Positions 1 through 7,848 are shown, counted from the first letter of the stretch. The stretch is DNA of 14,257 nucleotides from Halobacteriales archaeon QS_5_70_15 (GCA_003022005.1 PXRQ01000090.1:39164-53420); one strand, 5' to 3'. Notes: generated from the sequence alone by a model not told the origin. Translations and numbers: made by a program.

Positions 1-44
1 CGGCCGAGGCCTGCAACGAGGCGACGGCCCGAGCCGGGAGGACC

Positions 45-867
45 ATGGCGAGTCGGATCAACGACGCGATGGGGTACCTGGGGGACAGCGACGAGCGGTA
101 CGAGACCGGCATCGTCGGGGGGAGCCTCCCGTTCGTCGCCGAGCACGTGTACCTCTTCTCCGGTCGGTCCCACCTGGCGGGAATCATCCGCGACCTGTCC
201 CGGATATACGGATTCCCCGGGTCCGAGGCGCTGCTCGAGGCGGTCGACCTGGCGGCGGTCGCCGTCGGCTTTCTCGCGCTCACCGTCCCGCTCGGTTTCC
301 TGCTGACGGTCGTCCGCGACGTCTCGACGGGGAGCGGCGGCTCCGCGACGTTCCTGCCGGTCGACGCGCGGTTCTGGCTGCGGCTCGCCTACCGGGGGAC
401 GAAGGTGGTCGCCGTGCTCGGCACCATCGCGGTCGTCATGTTCGCCCTGGTGTGGACCGCTACCAGCCTGCTGTTCGCGCTCACACCGCCGGTCAGCGCG
501 CACTCTCTGGGTGATCCACCTCTTCGACGTCCTCTCGTTTCTCGTCACCCTCGTCGTGGCGTTCTACGTCCCGTACGTGCTGCTGGCCGGGGTCTTCCTG
601 GTGGGGATGGACCGGGACTGGTCCGGGCTGGGGCCGATACTGGTCGGGACGAACCGGCGGTACCTGCCCGCCTGGGGTCTCCTGATCATGCTGCTCCTGT
701 TCAACAGCGACGTCGCCTCGTTCGTCTTCGACCTCGTCGTGAAACGGCGGATCTCGCTGGGGGCGGCGGGAACGGGGAGCGTCATCGCGGCGTTCGCCAC
801 GTTCTACCTGCTGGTCGCCATCGTCTACCTCTTCGCCGACGCGCTCTCGGACCCCCGGCCCGGGTGA
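45..867 (+). pseudogene. Multi-pass membrane protein (DUF4013-like), frameshifted
   Basis: Two reading frames together encode one plausible polytopic membrane protein. The first (45 to about 505) begins [16 protein letters not shown] and carries hydrophobic segments near codons 70-92 and 122-145. The second (GTG at 511 to TGA at 867) continues with [20 protein letters not shown], a segment beginning [10 protein letters not shown], and a C-terminal segment around [11 protein letters not shown]. Third-position G/C preference switches from one frame to the other around 496-510, at the alternating tracts GCGCGC and CTCTCT, so there is a net +1 (or -2) change there. Corrected, the product would be about 273 residues. 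The N-terminal pattern (DAxxYLxDSDxxxxTxxxGG, then a polar loop with RDVSTG) resembles haloarchaeal DUF4013 proteins from memory; function unknown. A GGGAGG sits 3 bases before the ATG, so it may follow an upstream gene. The first frame stays open as far as hisI, giving a spurious 438-codon fusion. Confidence 0.65.
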
Positions 868-929
868 GCCCCGCCCGCCGACGGTCGCCGGCTGCTCCGA
901 GGACACTCCGAGCGGTCCCCATGACAAGA

Positions 930-937
930 CCTATCGG
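930..937 (+). promoter_or_regulatory. TATA-like box of hisI
   Basis: CCTATCGG lies about 27 bases before the ATG at 960. This spacing fits a leaderless haloarchaeal transcript and supports 960 over the in-frame ATG at 921. Confidence 0.4.
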
Positions 938-959
938 TTCCGGCCGCTTTCTCCCCCCG

Positions 960-1361
960 ATGAGCGAGAGCGAGGGCGAAGGCGAGGGCGGGACCGCGGC
1001 GCCCGACCTGGCGTTCGACGAGCAGGGGCTCCTCCCGGCCGTCACACAGGACGCCACGAGCGGCGACGTGCTGATGCTCGCGTACGCCAGCCGCGAGGCG
1101 CTCGAACGGACCCGCGAGACGGGCCTCGCGCACTACTACTCCCGCTCGCGCGGCGAACTGTGGCAGAAGGGCGCCACCAGCGGCCACGTCCAGCGCGTCC
1201 GGGAGATACGGGTCGACTGCGACGGCGACGCCCTGCTCTACCGGGTCGACCAGGAGGGCGGGGCGTGTCACACCGGCTTCGAGTCCTGTTTTCACCGCAC
1301 CGTCGACGGCGAAACCGTCGGGGACCGGGTTTTCGATCCAGATGACGTCTACGAGGAGTGA
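960..1361 (+). CDS. hisI: Phosphoribosyl-AMP cyclohydrolase
   Basis: HisI opens the adenine ring of phosphoribosyl-AMP to give ProFAR, the third step of histidine biosynthesis, in the cytoplasm (EC 3.5.4.19). The 133-residue product has the usual length of the stand-alone enzyme with no HisE domain. Signature stretches are [19 protein letters not shown] (58-76), the metal-binding DCDGD (Asp86, Cys87, Asp88, Asp90), and Cys103 and Cys110 in [14 protein letters not shown]. Together the three cysteines match the zinc site and the aspartates the magnesium site known for this family. The N-terminus is a short acidic E/G-rich extension (1-12), common in haloarchaea. I chose ATG 960 because a TATA-like box lies 27 bases upstream; ATG 921 would add 13 residues. 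The last 20 bases overlap the next gene, which suggests co-transcription. No other his gene is in view; haloarchaeal his genes are usually scattered. Confidence 0.95.
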   Translation: MSESEGEGEGGTAAPDLAFDEQGLLPAVTQDATSGDVLMLAYASREALERTRETGLAHYYSRSRGELWQKGATSGHVQRVREIRVDCDGDALLYRVDQEGGACHTGFESCFHRTVDGETVGDRVFDPDDVYEE

Positions 1362-2310
1362 GCCCGCGGGGGCGGACGACGGCGTCGATGGCCTCGTCGC
1401 GGAGCTCCGCGAGGTACGGGCGCGGGTCGAGGAGCTCGATGCGCGGGTCGAGGAGATCGGCGAGGACGACCTCGAGCGGGTCGCCGACGCGTACAACGGG
1501 GCGACCCGGCTGCTCGAGCGCTACGAGGACCGGGCGACCGACTACGACGACTTCGAGGGGTACGTCGAGTTCCAGGAGGCGTTCGTCGACTTCGTCGAGG
1601 GGCTCCCCGACGACCTGCCGGCCCGGGAGGGGTTCGAGGCCGCCGACGAGACGTTCCAGAAGTCCCGGCTGAACGGGGAGGACTTCGAGCACGCCCGCGA
1701 ACAGCGCGAGCCCATCGAGGCGTACGACGAGGGCGTTCGCGAGGCCTTCGAATCGTTCAAGCGCGGGGCCCCGGCCCGCGAGATGTACGCGCTGATCGAG
1801 GTGGCCGGGTCGTACCCGCTGGTCGGGTTCCGCGAGCCCCCGACCCGCCTCCGGGAGTACGTCGACTCGAGCGGGGCCGGCGAGGAGCCCATCCCGAAGC
1901 TGCTGGAGTACGCAGACTACTCGGCCTCGAAGCTCGATCACTACGTCGACGAGCCCCACGAACTCAAGCGGCACGTCGCGACCAACCGGACCTACCTCGA
2001 CCGGCTGGACGGCGAGCCCCTGACGGTCGAGTGGCCGCCGCCGCCGGCCTCGAAGCTCCGCCACCTGACCCGCGAGTACGAGCCCGTCGTCCGCCGGTTC
2101 GCGCCCGAGGACACCGTCGTGGCGCTCCGCGAGGTGCGGCGGCTGGCGACCGACGCCGGCCGGTACGGCGACCTCCGCGAAGCCGCCCACGCCATCGCGG
2201 AACTGGACGACGAACAGCGGGCGATGCTCGAGGACGGCGCCGTCGAACCGGCGCTCCGCGAGGCCCGGGAGGAGCGCGACCGGCTCCGCGAGGCGCTCGA
2301 GGGGGCGTAG
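1342..2310 (+). CDS. Acidic coiled-coil protein downstream of hisI (possibly DUF7118)
   Basis: A 322-residue soluble, strongly acidic protein of unknown function. It is rich in Glu, Arg, Ala and Leu with heptad-like stretches near the N-terminus ([20 protein letters not shown], about residues 18-37) and at the C-terminus ([20 protein letters not shown]). The middle is helical with conserved-looking aromatic patches ([31 protein letters not shown]). There is no signal peptide or membrane segment. From memory it matches a conserved haloarchaeal family, possibly named DUF7118, but I cannot verify that. ATG 1342 overlaps the hisI end by 20 bases in another frame, and no separate promoter is visible, so it is probably translated from the hisI transcript. 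The overlap says co-expression, not a role in histidine synthesis. It converges on the lipoprotein gene with a gap of only 7 bases. Confidence 0.85.
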   Translation: MTSTRSEPAGADDGVDGLVAELREVRARVEELDARVEEIGEDDLERVADAYNGATRLLERYEDRATDYDDFEGYVEFQEAFVDFVEGLPDDLPAREGFEAADETFQKSRLNGEDFEHAREQREPIEAYDEGVREAFESFKRGAPAREMYALIEVAGSYPLVGFREPPTRLREYVDSSGAGEEPIPKLLEYADYSASKLDHYVDEPHELKRHVATNRTYLDRLDGEPLTVEWPPPPASKLRHLTREYEPVVRRFAPEDTVVALREVRRLATDAGRYGDLREAAHAIAELDDEQRAMLEDGAVEPALREAREERDRLREALEGA

Positions 2311-2317
2311 CGGCGGA

Positions 2318-2752
2318 TCACCGGTCGCTATCGACCCCGACGACCGTCGCCCGCTCGCCGCTCTCGCTGTAGGTGAGTTCGGCGACGTCCCCGACGACGA
2401 CGCTGTTGAAGTCGCCACGGGAGACCGACGGGGTCCCGCACTCGGGACACTCGTGTCGGAGGCGGTACTCGACGCCGACGTAGCGGGCGTTCAGTTCCCG
2501 GTGGAGGTCCTGCGAAACGAACATCCGGCCGTCGTCGGGGAAGTCGGCCGCGTGAGCGTCGTCGACGTAGCGCTCGCCCCGCGTGGAGTCGTAGACGAGC
2601 CTGCGGACGTCGCTCTCGGTCGTCGCCGCGATCCACTTCGCCGTGACGGGCCCGCGCTCGGTGATCCCCAGGGTCGTGAGACAGCCCGCGGTGGCGAGGC
2701 TCCCGGCGGCCGAGAGGATCGCGGCGGCGGCGAGGAACGTCCGGCGATGCAC
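2318..2752 (-). CDS. Tat-type lipoprotein with a CxxC motif
   Basis: The product has 144 residues starting at GTG 2752 and an N-terminal twin-arginine signal, HRRTFLAAAAILSAAG, followed by a lipobox LATAGC with Cys24 as the lipidation site. It should therefore be exported folded by the Tat pathway and anchored on the outer face of the membrane. The mature part is about 120 residues and contains ECPECG (Cys102, Cys105), a single CxxC that could bind a metal or be redox-active, and a C-terminal beta-rich stretch (DFNSVVVGDVAELTYSESG). I do not recognise a named family. The frame stays open upstream, but the signal peptide fixes the start at this GTG. It converges on the coiled-coil gene and is divergent from the zinc-ribbon gene at 3022, 269 bases away. 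Confidence 0.75.
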   Translation of the reverse strand: MHRRTFLAAAAILSAAGSLATAGCLTTLGITERGPVTAKWIAATTESDVRRLVYDSTRGERYVDDAHAADFPDDGRMFVSQDLHRELNARYVGVEYRLRHECPECGTPSVSRGDFNSVVVGDVAELTYSESGERATVVGVDSDR

Positions 2753-2993
2753 GGCGTCGGTACGGACCCGCGAGAGTTGGGCCTTCCGTTCGAGGACGGG
2801 AGCGGGCGATCGGAAGTGCCGAGAGGAAACGGGGACGAGCAGCCGGTCAGGTCCGACCCCCTGCCACGGTTGTCCGATCCCGTCACCCCCGGAACGCGTC
2901 GTCGACTGCGACGTCCCATCGGGATGGCGGGGAGTTCGCGTGTGGCCGGCGAACGGGTCGGTTCCGGGCCGGAATCGCCGGTTCGCCAACGCT

Positions 2994-2999
2994 CTATCC
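2994..2999 (+). promoter_or_regulatory. TATA-like box of the zinc-ribbon gene
   Basis: CTATCC lies about 26 bases before the GTG at 3022, in a 269-base divergent intergenic region (2753-3021) that holds no supportable gene. Confidence 0.4.
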
Positions 3000-3021
3000 G
3001 CCGGGACCCGTCCGTGTCCCC

Positions 3022-3789
3022 GTGAGTCACGACCGGGAGTACGGGCGCCACCGCGACGCCGCCGTCGGGGCGCTCGCCGACCGCGAGTACGAGCGTGCGG
3101 GGGACCGCTACACACGTGCGGCGTGGGCCGACCTCGCCGGCGGCGACGCCGACCGCGACCCGTTCGAGTCCGAGGATCGGGGAACGGTCGGCGTCGGGCT
3201 AGGGTACCTGACCGTCGGGACCGTCGCCTACCGGGTGGCCGGCCGGGACCGCCGGGCGAAGCGTCGGGCGGTCGAGGGCGTCGCCGTCGCCCGCGACCTG
3301 CGCGATGCGGTCTTCGAGGAGCCGGTCCAGCGGGCCTGTCTCACGGAGTTCGTCGGCGACCTGCGGGCGACCGCGGGGCTCGACGCGGGCGGGGCCTACG
3401 GGTCGGCGGCCGGGGCGTACGAGGAGGCGGATCCCACCGACCCCGTCCGGTGGGCGACGACGCTCCTGTTCGAGGCCGCGAACGGGGCGGTCCAGCAGGT
3501 CTCTCGCGGCCTCGCGAACGGCGAGATAGCCGTCCCCTGGGACGACCTCCACGGCCCGGAGCCGGACGACGGGGGCGGGTACCTCGCACGCCGGGCCCGG
3601 TACAAAGCACGGCGGCTTCCGGATCTGGTCGAGCGGGCGGTCGACGCCGGCCACCTCGCCGCCCCCCGGGGCACGACCGAGTACGGGAACAGTCGCTACC
3701 GCTGTCCGGCGTGCGACTCGAGCGACGTCAACTGGGTCGGCGACGACGTGCTCTGTCTGCGGTGTTCGACGCGCATCGACCGCCAGTAA
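3022..3789 (+). CDS. Haloarchaeal protein with C-terminal zinc ribbon
   Basis: A 255-residue cytoplasmic protein. Residues 1-215 are mostly alpha-helical and Ala/Asp/Arg-rich, with a start (REYGRHRDAAVGALADREYE) reminiscent of a tetratricopeptide-like helix pair. The C-terminus is a zinc ribbon: Cys228 and Cys231 in YRCPACDSS, Cys245 and Cys248 in LCLRCSTR. Such a ribbon after a helical body is common in haloarchaeal proteins of unknown role; nucleic-acid or protein binding is inference. The GTG start at 3022 is supported by a TATA-like box 26 bases upstream. The zinc-finger gene at 3808-4078 converges on it with an 18-base gap. I do not recognise the family by name. Confidence 0.8.
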   Translation: MSHDREYGRHRDAAVGALADREYERAGDRYTRAAWADLAGGDADRDPFESEDRGTVGVGLGYLTVGTVAYRVAGRDRRAKRRAVEGVAVARDLRDAVFEEPVQRACLTEFVGDLRATAGLDAGGAYGSAAGAYEEADPTDPVRWATTLLFEAANGAVQQVSRGLANGEIAVPWDDLHGPEPDDGGGYLARRARYKARRLPDLVERAVDAGHLAAPRGTTEYGNSRYRCPACDSSDVNWVGDDVLCLRCSTRIDRQ

Positions 3790-3807
3790 CGGGGCTCGCG
3801 GGTCCGA

Positions 3808-4078
3808 TCACACCGACTCGAGGACGATCGCCGCCGACCCGCAGAGCAGGCAGTTCCCCCCGTGTCGCCGGGCGACCACCTGTCGCCCGCAGTCGAGACA
3901 GTGGAGGGGTTCTCCGTCCCCCGCCCGAAGCTCGCGCCGGACCGCCTCCGTCTGGGGGGACCAGCCGCGTCGGCCCGTCGCGGAGGGGACCGAGGACGTC
4001 CGCGTCCGGATCGGTCGGGGCGGGGTCGCGACCCGCCGGAGCGTCGCCGTCACCACCACCGTCGCTTTCGTCTGCCAC
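3808..4078 (-). pseudogene. Small acidic zinc-finger protein, frameshifted at a C6 run
   Basis: Two minus-strand frames join to one short protein. The first begins at GTG 4078 (MADESDGGGDGDAP...) and carries an acidic, Pro-rich N-terminus. The second, ending at TGA 3808, carries TEAVRRELRAG, then HCLDCGRQ and NCLLCG, two CxxC pairs forming a small zinc finger. The frames meet at a run of six C on the coding strand (six G at 3954-3959). Removing one C joins LVP directly to QTEAVRRELRAG and gives an uninterrupted product of 89 residues. Codon third positions are G/C-rich in the first frame before the run and in the second after it. I infer a single gene with a one-base insertion, real or artefactual. 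Function unknown; small two-CxxC proteins are frequent in haloarchaea. Confidence 0.6.
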
Positions 4079-4212
4079 GGGCGGAGTTGAGCGCGGACGG
4101 GTACGTGCTTCTCGCTCGCGCCCCGCGGACCGGCGACGACGCCGACACCGGGCCCCACGCGTGGCGAGAACCGACGGCCTGCGGGCGACACAGAAACTGA
4201 CCGCCGACCCGA

Positions 4213-4218
4213 TTATAT
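4213..4218 (+). promoter_or_regulatory. TATA box of the 56-residue membrane protein
   Basis: TTATAT is centred 28 bases before ATG 4244. It is one of the clearest archaeal TATA boxes in the window and selects 4244 over the in-frame ATG at 4217. Confidence 0.6.
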
Positions 4219-4243
4219 GCGCTCCCGAGGTCTACCAGCGGAC

Positions 4244-4414
4244 ATGGATCGCGTCGAACGTGGGGTGTCCGTCGAGCCCGAGTCGGAGGCGGACGAGTCG
4301 TTCGAGCTCGGGCCGGGGTTCGACAGCAGGCGAGCGGTCGCGGAGTTCCTGGCCGTCCTCGCGCTGGTGATGGTGCTCGCGGCAGCGACGAGCGTCGTGC
4401 TCGTCCCCGCCTGA
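4244..4414 (+). CDS. Small single-pass membrane protein (56 aa)
   Basis: The product is 56 residues: an acidic N-terminal half (SVEPESEADESFELG) followed by one transmembrane helix at about residues 32-54 (FLAVLALVMVLAAATSVVLV), ending VPA. The acidic part most likely faces the cytoplasm. The TATA box at 4213-4218 fits a leaderless transcript starting at ATG 4244. I recognise no family; it may be a partner subunit or regulator of a membrane complex, but nothing nearby tells which. A 150-base gap with no supportable gene follows before the next membrane protein. Confidence 0.65.
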   Translation: MDRVERGVSVEPESEADESFELGPGFDSRRAVAEFLAVLALVMVLAAATSVVLVPA

Positions 4415-4564
4415 TGCGGTCGTGGGTACCGATCTACCGGTGAGCGCCCGACCGGATCGGCGTCCGTCCGCGGGGGACCGCTTACGACCGTACGAGCTGA
4501 TGGTCGCCCGTCCCCGCGCGAACCGCGCCCGGGGGAGTCCCCCACGTCCGGACCCCCTCTCCTG

Positions 4565-4900
4565 ATGCCCGACTCGGATCGGCACGAGTCCGGAATCGCC
4601 TGCTTGGCCGCCCGGGAACGGGCGCTCTGGACGGTGGCGCTGCTCGGCTACGGCGTCGGCGACCTCGGGACGACGCTCGTCGGCCTCTCGACGGGCCGCG
4701 GTGCGGAGGCGGGACCGGTCGCGGCCGAACTCGTGGCCGAGTTCGGTCTCCTCGCCCTCGTGGCGCTGAAGCTGTCCTCCGTCGCGACGTTCTGTCTCGC
4801 CTGGCGACTGATCACGTGGCCGTTCAGGGTGGCGGTACCGCTCGGGGTGGCCGGCGTCGGTCTGGTCGTCACCATATGGAACGTGACCGTCCTCATCTGA
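4565..4900 (+). CDS. Small polytopic membrane protein (DUF5658-like)
   Basis: A 111-residue integral membrane protein with about three hydrophobic segments: around residues 20-42 (ALWTVALLGYGVGDLGTTLV), 57-80 (LVAEFGLLALVALKLSSVAT) and 88-111 (FRVAVPLGVAGVGLVVTIWN). The pattern of an Asp followed by two Thr in the first helix, then AEAGP, then a Lys in the second helix resembles DUF5658-type proteins and many haloarchaeal relatives; this is from memory. Function unknown. ATG 4565 gives a complete N-terminus (MPDSDRHESG). No convincing TATA box was found. The gene converges on the S9 peptidase with a 72-base gap. Confidence 0.75.
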   Translation: MPDSDRHESGIACLAARERALWTVALLGYGVGDLGTTLVGLSTGRGAEAGPVAAELVAEFGLLALVALKLSSVATFCLAWRLITWPFRVAVPLGVAGVGLVVTIWNVTVLI

Positions 4901-4972
4901 TACTGGCGGATACGGCAACGGATCGTCCTCGACGCGGTGGGCGACGCCGTTCGGGGGCGTCCGCCGACGGCC

Positions 4973-7123
4973 TCACTCGTCGGTCGGCCCGTCCTCGCGG
5001 GCCGGGTCGTGGCGCTCGTACCACTCGACGAGCTGGTCGAGCCGGTGGACCGCCCGGTCGGGCGCGCTGACGTTGTGGTGGTCGTCGTACATCACCAGCC
5101 GCGCCGGAACGCCCTGCTTCTTCACGCTGACGTAGAGCTGTTCGGACTGGGAGGGCGGACACCGCCAGTCCTCGCTCCCGGCCATGACGAGCAGGGGCGT
5201 CTCGACCTCGTCGACACCGGTGATCGAGGAGCCGGCCTCGAACGCCTCGGGGTCCTCCCACGGGAGGCCGAACTCCGACTCGACGCCCACGTGCAGATCA
5301 CTCGCCCCGAACTCCGAGCGGAGGTCGTAGACGCCGTGTTCGGGTGCGGCCGCGGCAAACAGGTCCGTCTGCGTGACGAGATGGCCCTGTGCGATGCCGC
5401 CGTAGGAGAAGCCCCGCCCGAACACGCGGTCGGGGTCGACCCACCCGCGCTCGCGGAGCGACTCGGCGCAGGCGACGACGTCCTCGACCTCGACCGTCCC
5501 CCACTTCCCGTGGAGTTCGCGGGCGAACTCGTGGCCGTAGGACGCTCCCCCGCGGTAGTTCGGACAGACCACGACGTACCCTCGCGAGGCCCACATCGCG
5601 TACTCGAAGCTGAACTCCGGGAGGTCGTAGGCGACCGGGCCACCGTGGATGGAGACGACGAGCGGCCGCGGGTCGTCGTCCGCCTCGAACCCCTCGGGGA
5701 GGTAGGCGACGGCGTCCATCTCCCGGCCGCCGGATTCGAAGGTGACTCGCCGACACTCGGGCATCGGGTGTTCGGCGAGGAGGTCGGCGTTCGTCTCGCT
5801 GATCCGCGTCGTCCCGGGGAGGAGCGACTCCCCCGGGGCCGCCGACAGCAGATCCTCGACCGGGAGGGTCCGGACGTCCGTTCCCTCCTCCGGGTGGGCG
5901 ACGAGGAACGCCACCGTCCCGCCGCCGGCGTCGACCCGCGCGACCGTGTGGTACGGCCCGAGGTCGGCGAGGTACTCCGGGGGCTCGCCGGCGAGCGGGA
6001 CGCGGGCGGGCCGGTGTCGCGCTTCGTCGGCGAACAGCGCGAGGAGTTCGTCCCCGGACCAGACCGGCCCGCCGAAGTGCGCGACCGTCCGGTCGAGCGA
6101 CCCGCTGATGGAGTCGACGTCGCCCTCCTCGAGGCGGTAGACCTCCCGCGGCCGCGTCCAGTCCTCCGGGTCGCCCGCCGTGAACGCCAGCCGGTCACCG
6201 GCGTCGTCCCACTCGAGGTCCATCGCCATCACGTCCGCCCCGGTGTGCCGGTCCAGCCCCGAGCCGTCGGGACGGATCGTGTAGACGTCCATGGCCCCGG
6301 AGTCATCGGGTTCCCCGGTCCGGTTCGAGAGGAAGGCGATCCGGTCGCTCCCCCACGCCGGGTCGAGACCGGTCATGAACTCCAGGGCGCCGCCGCCGTA
6401 GGCGTCGTCGAGCCGGCGGGCCTCCCGCGTCCGGACGTCGACGACGAACAGGTACGTCGTCACGTCGTCGAGCCAGCCGGCGCCGTCGCCCTTGTGCTGG
6501 AGCCGCTCGGTCACCACGGGGCCGTCCTCCTCGCGGCGCGAGCGGAGGTACTCGCGCTCCTCGTCGGTCGGGTCCCTCGCCGCGACGACGAGCCGGTCGC
6601 CGGCCGGTCCCCAGTCGAACCCGCGCACCCCCTCCGGGAACGCCTCGTCCGTCGTCACCTGTCTCGCGTCCCCGCCCAGTTCGAGGTCGAACAGCCAGAC
6701 GTGCGAGCGCGGCCCCTCGCCGACCGGACCCTCCTCCCCTCCGTCGCCGTTCGCGTCCCCGCTCGTCTCGGCGTCGTCCTCCCCGTCCTCGCCCGGGGGG
6801 TCGTCGAGTTCGTCGGACCCCCGCTCGACTGTCAGTCCGACGTCCTCCTCCCGGGCGGCCGTGAACGCGAGTCGGCTCCCGTCGGGACTCCAGACGGGCG
6901 CCCCGGCGTCCGAGGCCCGGGTGAGGCGGTGGGGTTCGCGCGAGCCGTCGGTGGGCGCGACGAACAGCGAACTCCGGCGTTCGTCCTCCTCGGGGTCGGA
7001 GTCGGTGGTCAGGAACGCCACCCGGTCGCCGTCGGGCGAGACGGACACCTCGGTGACCCGCGTCACGTCGTAGTAGGCGTCCGTCGGGATCGGCTCAGGG
7101 TCGGGGTCGGCGTCGGCGGCCAT
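4973..7123 (-). CDS. S9-family serine peptidase (acylaminoacyl-peptidase / prolyl-oligopeptidase type)
   Basis: A 716-residue cytoplasmic peptidase. Residues 1 to about 430 form a beta-propeller with TolB/PD40-like blades (VSPDGDRVAFLTT, WSPDGSRLAFTA), which gates access so that only short peptides enter. Residues about 460-716 are the alpha/beta-hydrolase domain. The nucleophile is Ser573 in GRGFSYGG, the acid is Asp652 in GSEDWRCPPSQSEQLY, and the base is His682 or His683 in YDDHHNVS; SIHGGPVAYD is the oxyanion region. This is a full catalytic triad and the normal family length. An acidic, Gly-rich insert at residues 103-137 between early blades is typical of haloarchaeal adaptation. I chose ATG 7123; ATG 7150 in the same frame would add nine residues and cannot be excluded. 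It is divergent from the universal stress protein gene. The exact specificity (acylaminoacyl, dipeptidyl or oligopeptide) is not readable from sequence. Confidence 0.92.
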   Translation of the reverse strand: MAADADPDPEPIPTDAYYDVTRVTEVSVSPDGDRVAFLTTDSDPEEDERRSSLFVAPTDGSREPHRLTRASDAGAPVWSPDGSRLAFTAAREEDVGLTVERGSDELDDPPGEDGEDDAETSGDANGDGGEEGPVGEGPRSHVWLFDLELGGDARQVTTDEAFPEGVRGFDWGPAGDRLVVAARDPTDEEREYLRSRREEDGPVVTERLQHKGDGAGWLDDVTTYLFVVDVRTREARRLDDAYGGGALEFMTGLDPAWGSDRIAFLSNRTGEPDDSGAMDVYTIRPDGSGLDRHTGADVMAMDLEWDDAGDRLAFTAGDPEDWTRPREVYRLEEGDVDSISGSLDRTVAHFGGPVWSGDELLALFADEARHRPARVPLAGEPPEYLADLGPYHTVARVDAGGGTVAFLVAHPEEGTDVRTLPVEDLLSAAPGESLLPGTTRISETNADLLAEHPMPECRRVTFESGGREMDAVAYLPEGFEADDDPRPLVVSIHGGPVAYDLPEFSFEYAMWASRGYVVVCPNYRGGASYGHEFARELHGKWGTVEVEDVVACAESLRERGWVDPDRVFGRGFSYGGIAQGHLVTQTDLFAAAAPEHGVYDLRSEFGASDLHVGVESEFGLPWEDPEAFEAGSSITGVDEVETPLLVMAGSEDWRCPPSQSEQLYVSVKKQGVPARLVMYDDHHNVSAPDRAVHRLDQLVEWYERHDPAREDGPTDE

Positions 7124-7197
7124 GCCGCCAGCCCCGCCCGGCCGACACATGAGCGTGGGGGTTCCGGCCCACGGTTCCGACCGTCCGTCGGCGGGAG

Positions 7198-7202
7198 TTA
7201 TA
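7198..7202 (+). promoter_or_regulatory. TATA box of the universal stress protein gene
   Basis: TTATA is centred 26 bases before ATG 7226, consistent with a leaderless transcript. Confidence 0.6.
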
Positions 7203-7225
7203 CCCCGCGAGAGCGTATCGGGGGT

Positions 7226-7669
7226 ATGGTCCTGCTGGTCCCGTTCGACGGGTCGGAGCTGGCGACGGCGGCGCTACGCCGGGCGGTGGAGTTCTCCGAA
7301 CTGACGGACGAGCGGCTCGTCGTCCTCTCGGTCCTCACGAACGACGAGCGGTTCGCCCGCGAGCGCGGCTGGGTCGGGGCGGACGAGCCGTACGACCCGG
7401 ACGCCATCGCCGAGGAGCTCGAGGCGGCCGCCCGGGAGATCGCCCCGGACGCGACCTTCCGCCGCGAGGAGCCGACCGAGGCCGGCATGATGGCGACGAC
7501 CACGCACGACGTCGCCCGGACCATCCGCGAGGCGGCCCACGAGCTCGACGCCTCGGTGGTGTTCGTCGGCTCGGAGAACGCCGGGCGCGTCTCGACGCCC
7601 GTCTCGAGCGTCGGCTCGCCCGTCTCCGAGGACCCCGACTACGACGTTCACATCGTCAGGAAGGCCTGA
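7226..7669 (+). CDS. Universal stress protein (UspA family)
   Basis: A 147-residue single-domain UspA-type protein, the usual family length. The N-terminal strand and loop LVPFDGSELATAALRRAVEF places the conserved Asp8 of the nucleotide site. The C-terminal motif GSENAGRVSTPVSSVGSPV fits G-x4-G-x9-G-S, one step from the canonical ATP-binding G-x2-G-x9-G(S/T), so ATP binding is possible but not certain. The last strand (YDVHIVRKA) is typical. ATG 7226 is set by the TATA box 26 bases upstream; the same frame is open far upstream only because it is antisense to the peptidase gene. It is divergently arranged with that gene, 102 bases away. The role, probably in stress response or nucleotide sensing, is inferred from family only. 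Confidence 0.92.
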   Translation: MVLLVPFDGSELATAALRRAVEFSELTDERLVVLSVLTNDERFARERGWVGADEPYDPDAIAEELEAAAREIAPDATFRREEPTEAGMMATTTHDVARTIREAAHELDASVVFVGSENAGRVSTPVSSVGSPVSEDPDYDVHIVRKA

Positions 7670-7749
7670 TCGGACCGACGCCACGCGGGTTCGGCCGGCC
7701 GGGGCCCACGCGGGGTCGGGCGTCCGATCCCTGCGGTCGAGGGACGGGC

Positions 7750-7778
7750 CGGGAGGGGACCGTTGACCGTCCCTCCCG
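7750..7778. repeat. GC-rich inverted repeat after the stress-protein gene
   Basis: CGGGAGGGGAC (7750-7760) and GTCCCTCCCG (7769-7778) can pair over 10 bp with one bulged G. It lies 81 bases past the stop of the stress-protein gene. It could help end transcription, but no T-tract follows. Confidence 0.3.
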
Positions 7779-7786
7779 CACGCCTG

Positions 7787-7813
7787 CCGTCCCCGGACAC
7801 CGTCAGGGGACGG
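7787..7813. repeat. Perfect 8-bp inverted repeat beside the E1-alpha TATA box
   Basis: CCGTCCCC (7787-7794) and GGGGACGG (7806-7813) are exact inverted copies separated by 11 bases, ending 6 bases before the TATA-like element of the E1-alpha gene. The place suits a regulator or BRE-side site; this is inference. Confidence 0.3.
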
Positions 7814-7818
7814 GCGGA

Positions 7819-7826
7819 TTGATATG
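7819..7826 (+). promoter_or_regulatory. TATA-like box of the E1-alpha gene
   Basis: TTGATATG is centred about 26 bases before ATG 7849 and argues against the in-frame TTG at 7819 as start. Confidence 0.5.
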
Positions 7827-7848
7827 GCCGGCGCGCGGCAGGCCGGGT

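Noticed and set aside
45..1361. A single 438-codon protein joining a membrane protein and HisI
   Set aside because: Codons between about 511 and 960 in this frame lose third-position G/C bias and read as Arg/Pro-rich nonsense; the true membrane protein continues in another frame and hisI has its own TATA-like box.
1042..2418. A 458-codon minus-strand open frame
   Set aside because: It is antisense to hisI and the coiled-coil gene, with repetitive Leu/Val/Arg content typical of shadow frames.
2643..4370. A 575-codon plus-strand open frame
   Set aside because: Arg/Pro/Gly-rich composition and overlap with better-supported genes in other frames.
4500..4565. A 21-codon upstream frame whose TGA overlaps the ATG at 4565
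   Set aside because: The peptide is Arg/Pro-rich, unlike haloarchaeal proteins, and no TATA-like box lies at the right distance; the overlap is probably chance.
4937..7669. A 910-codon plus-strand open frame across the peptidase gene
   Set aside because: It is antisense to a full S9 peptidase with a complete catalytic triad; only its last 147 codons (universal stress protein) are real.
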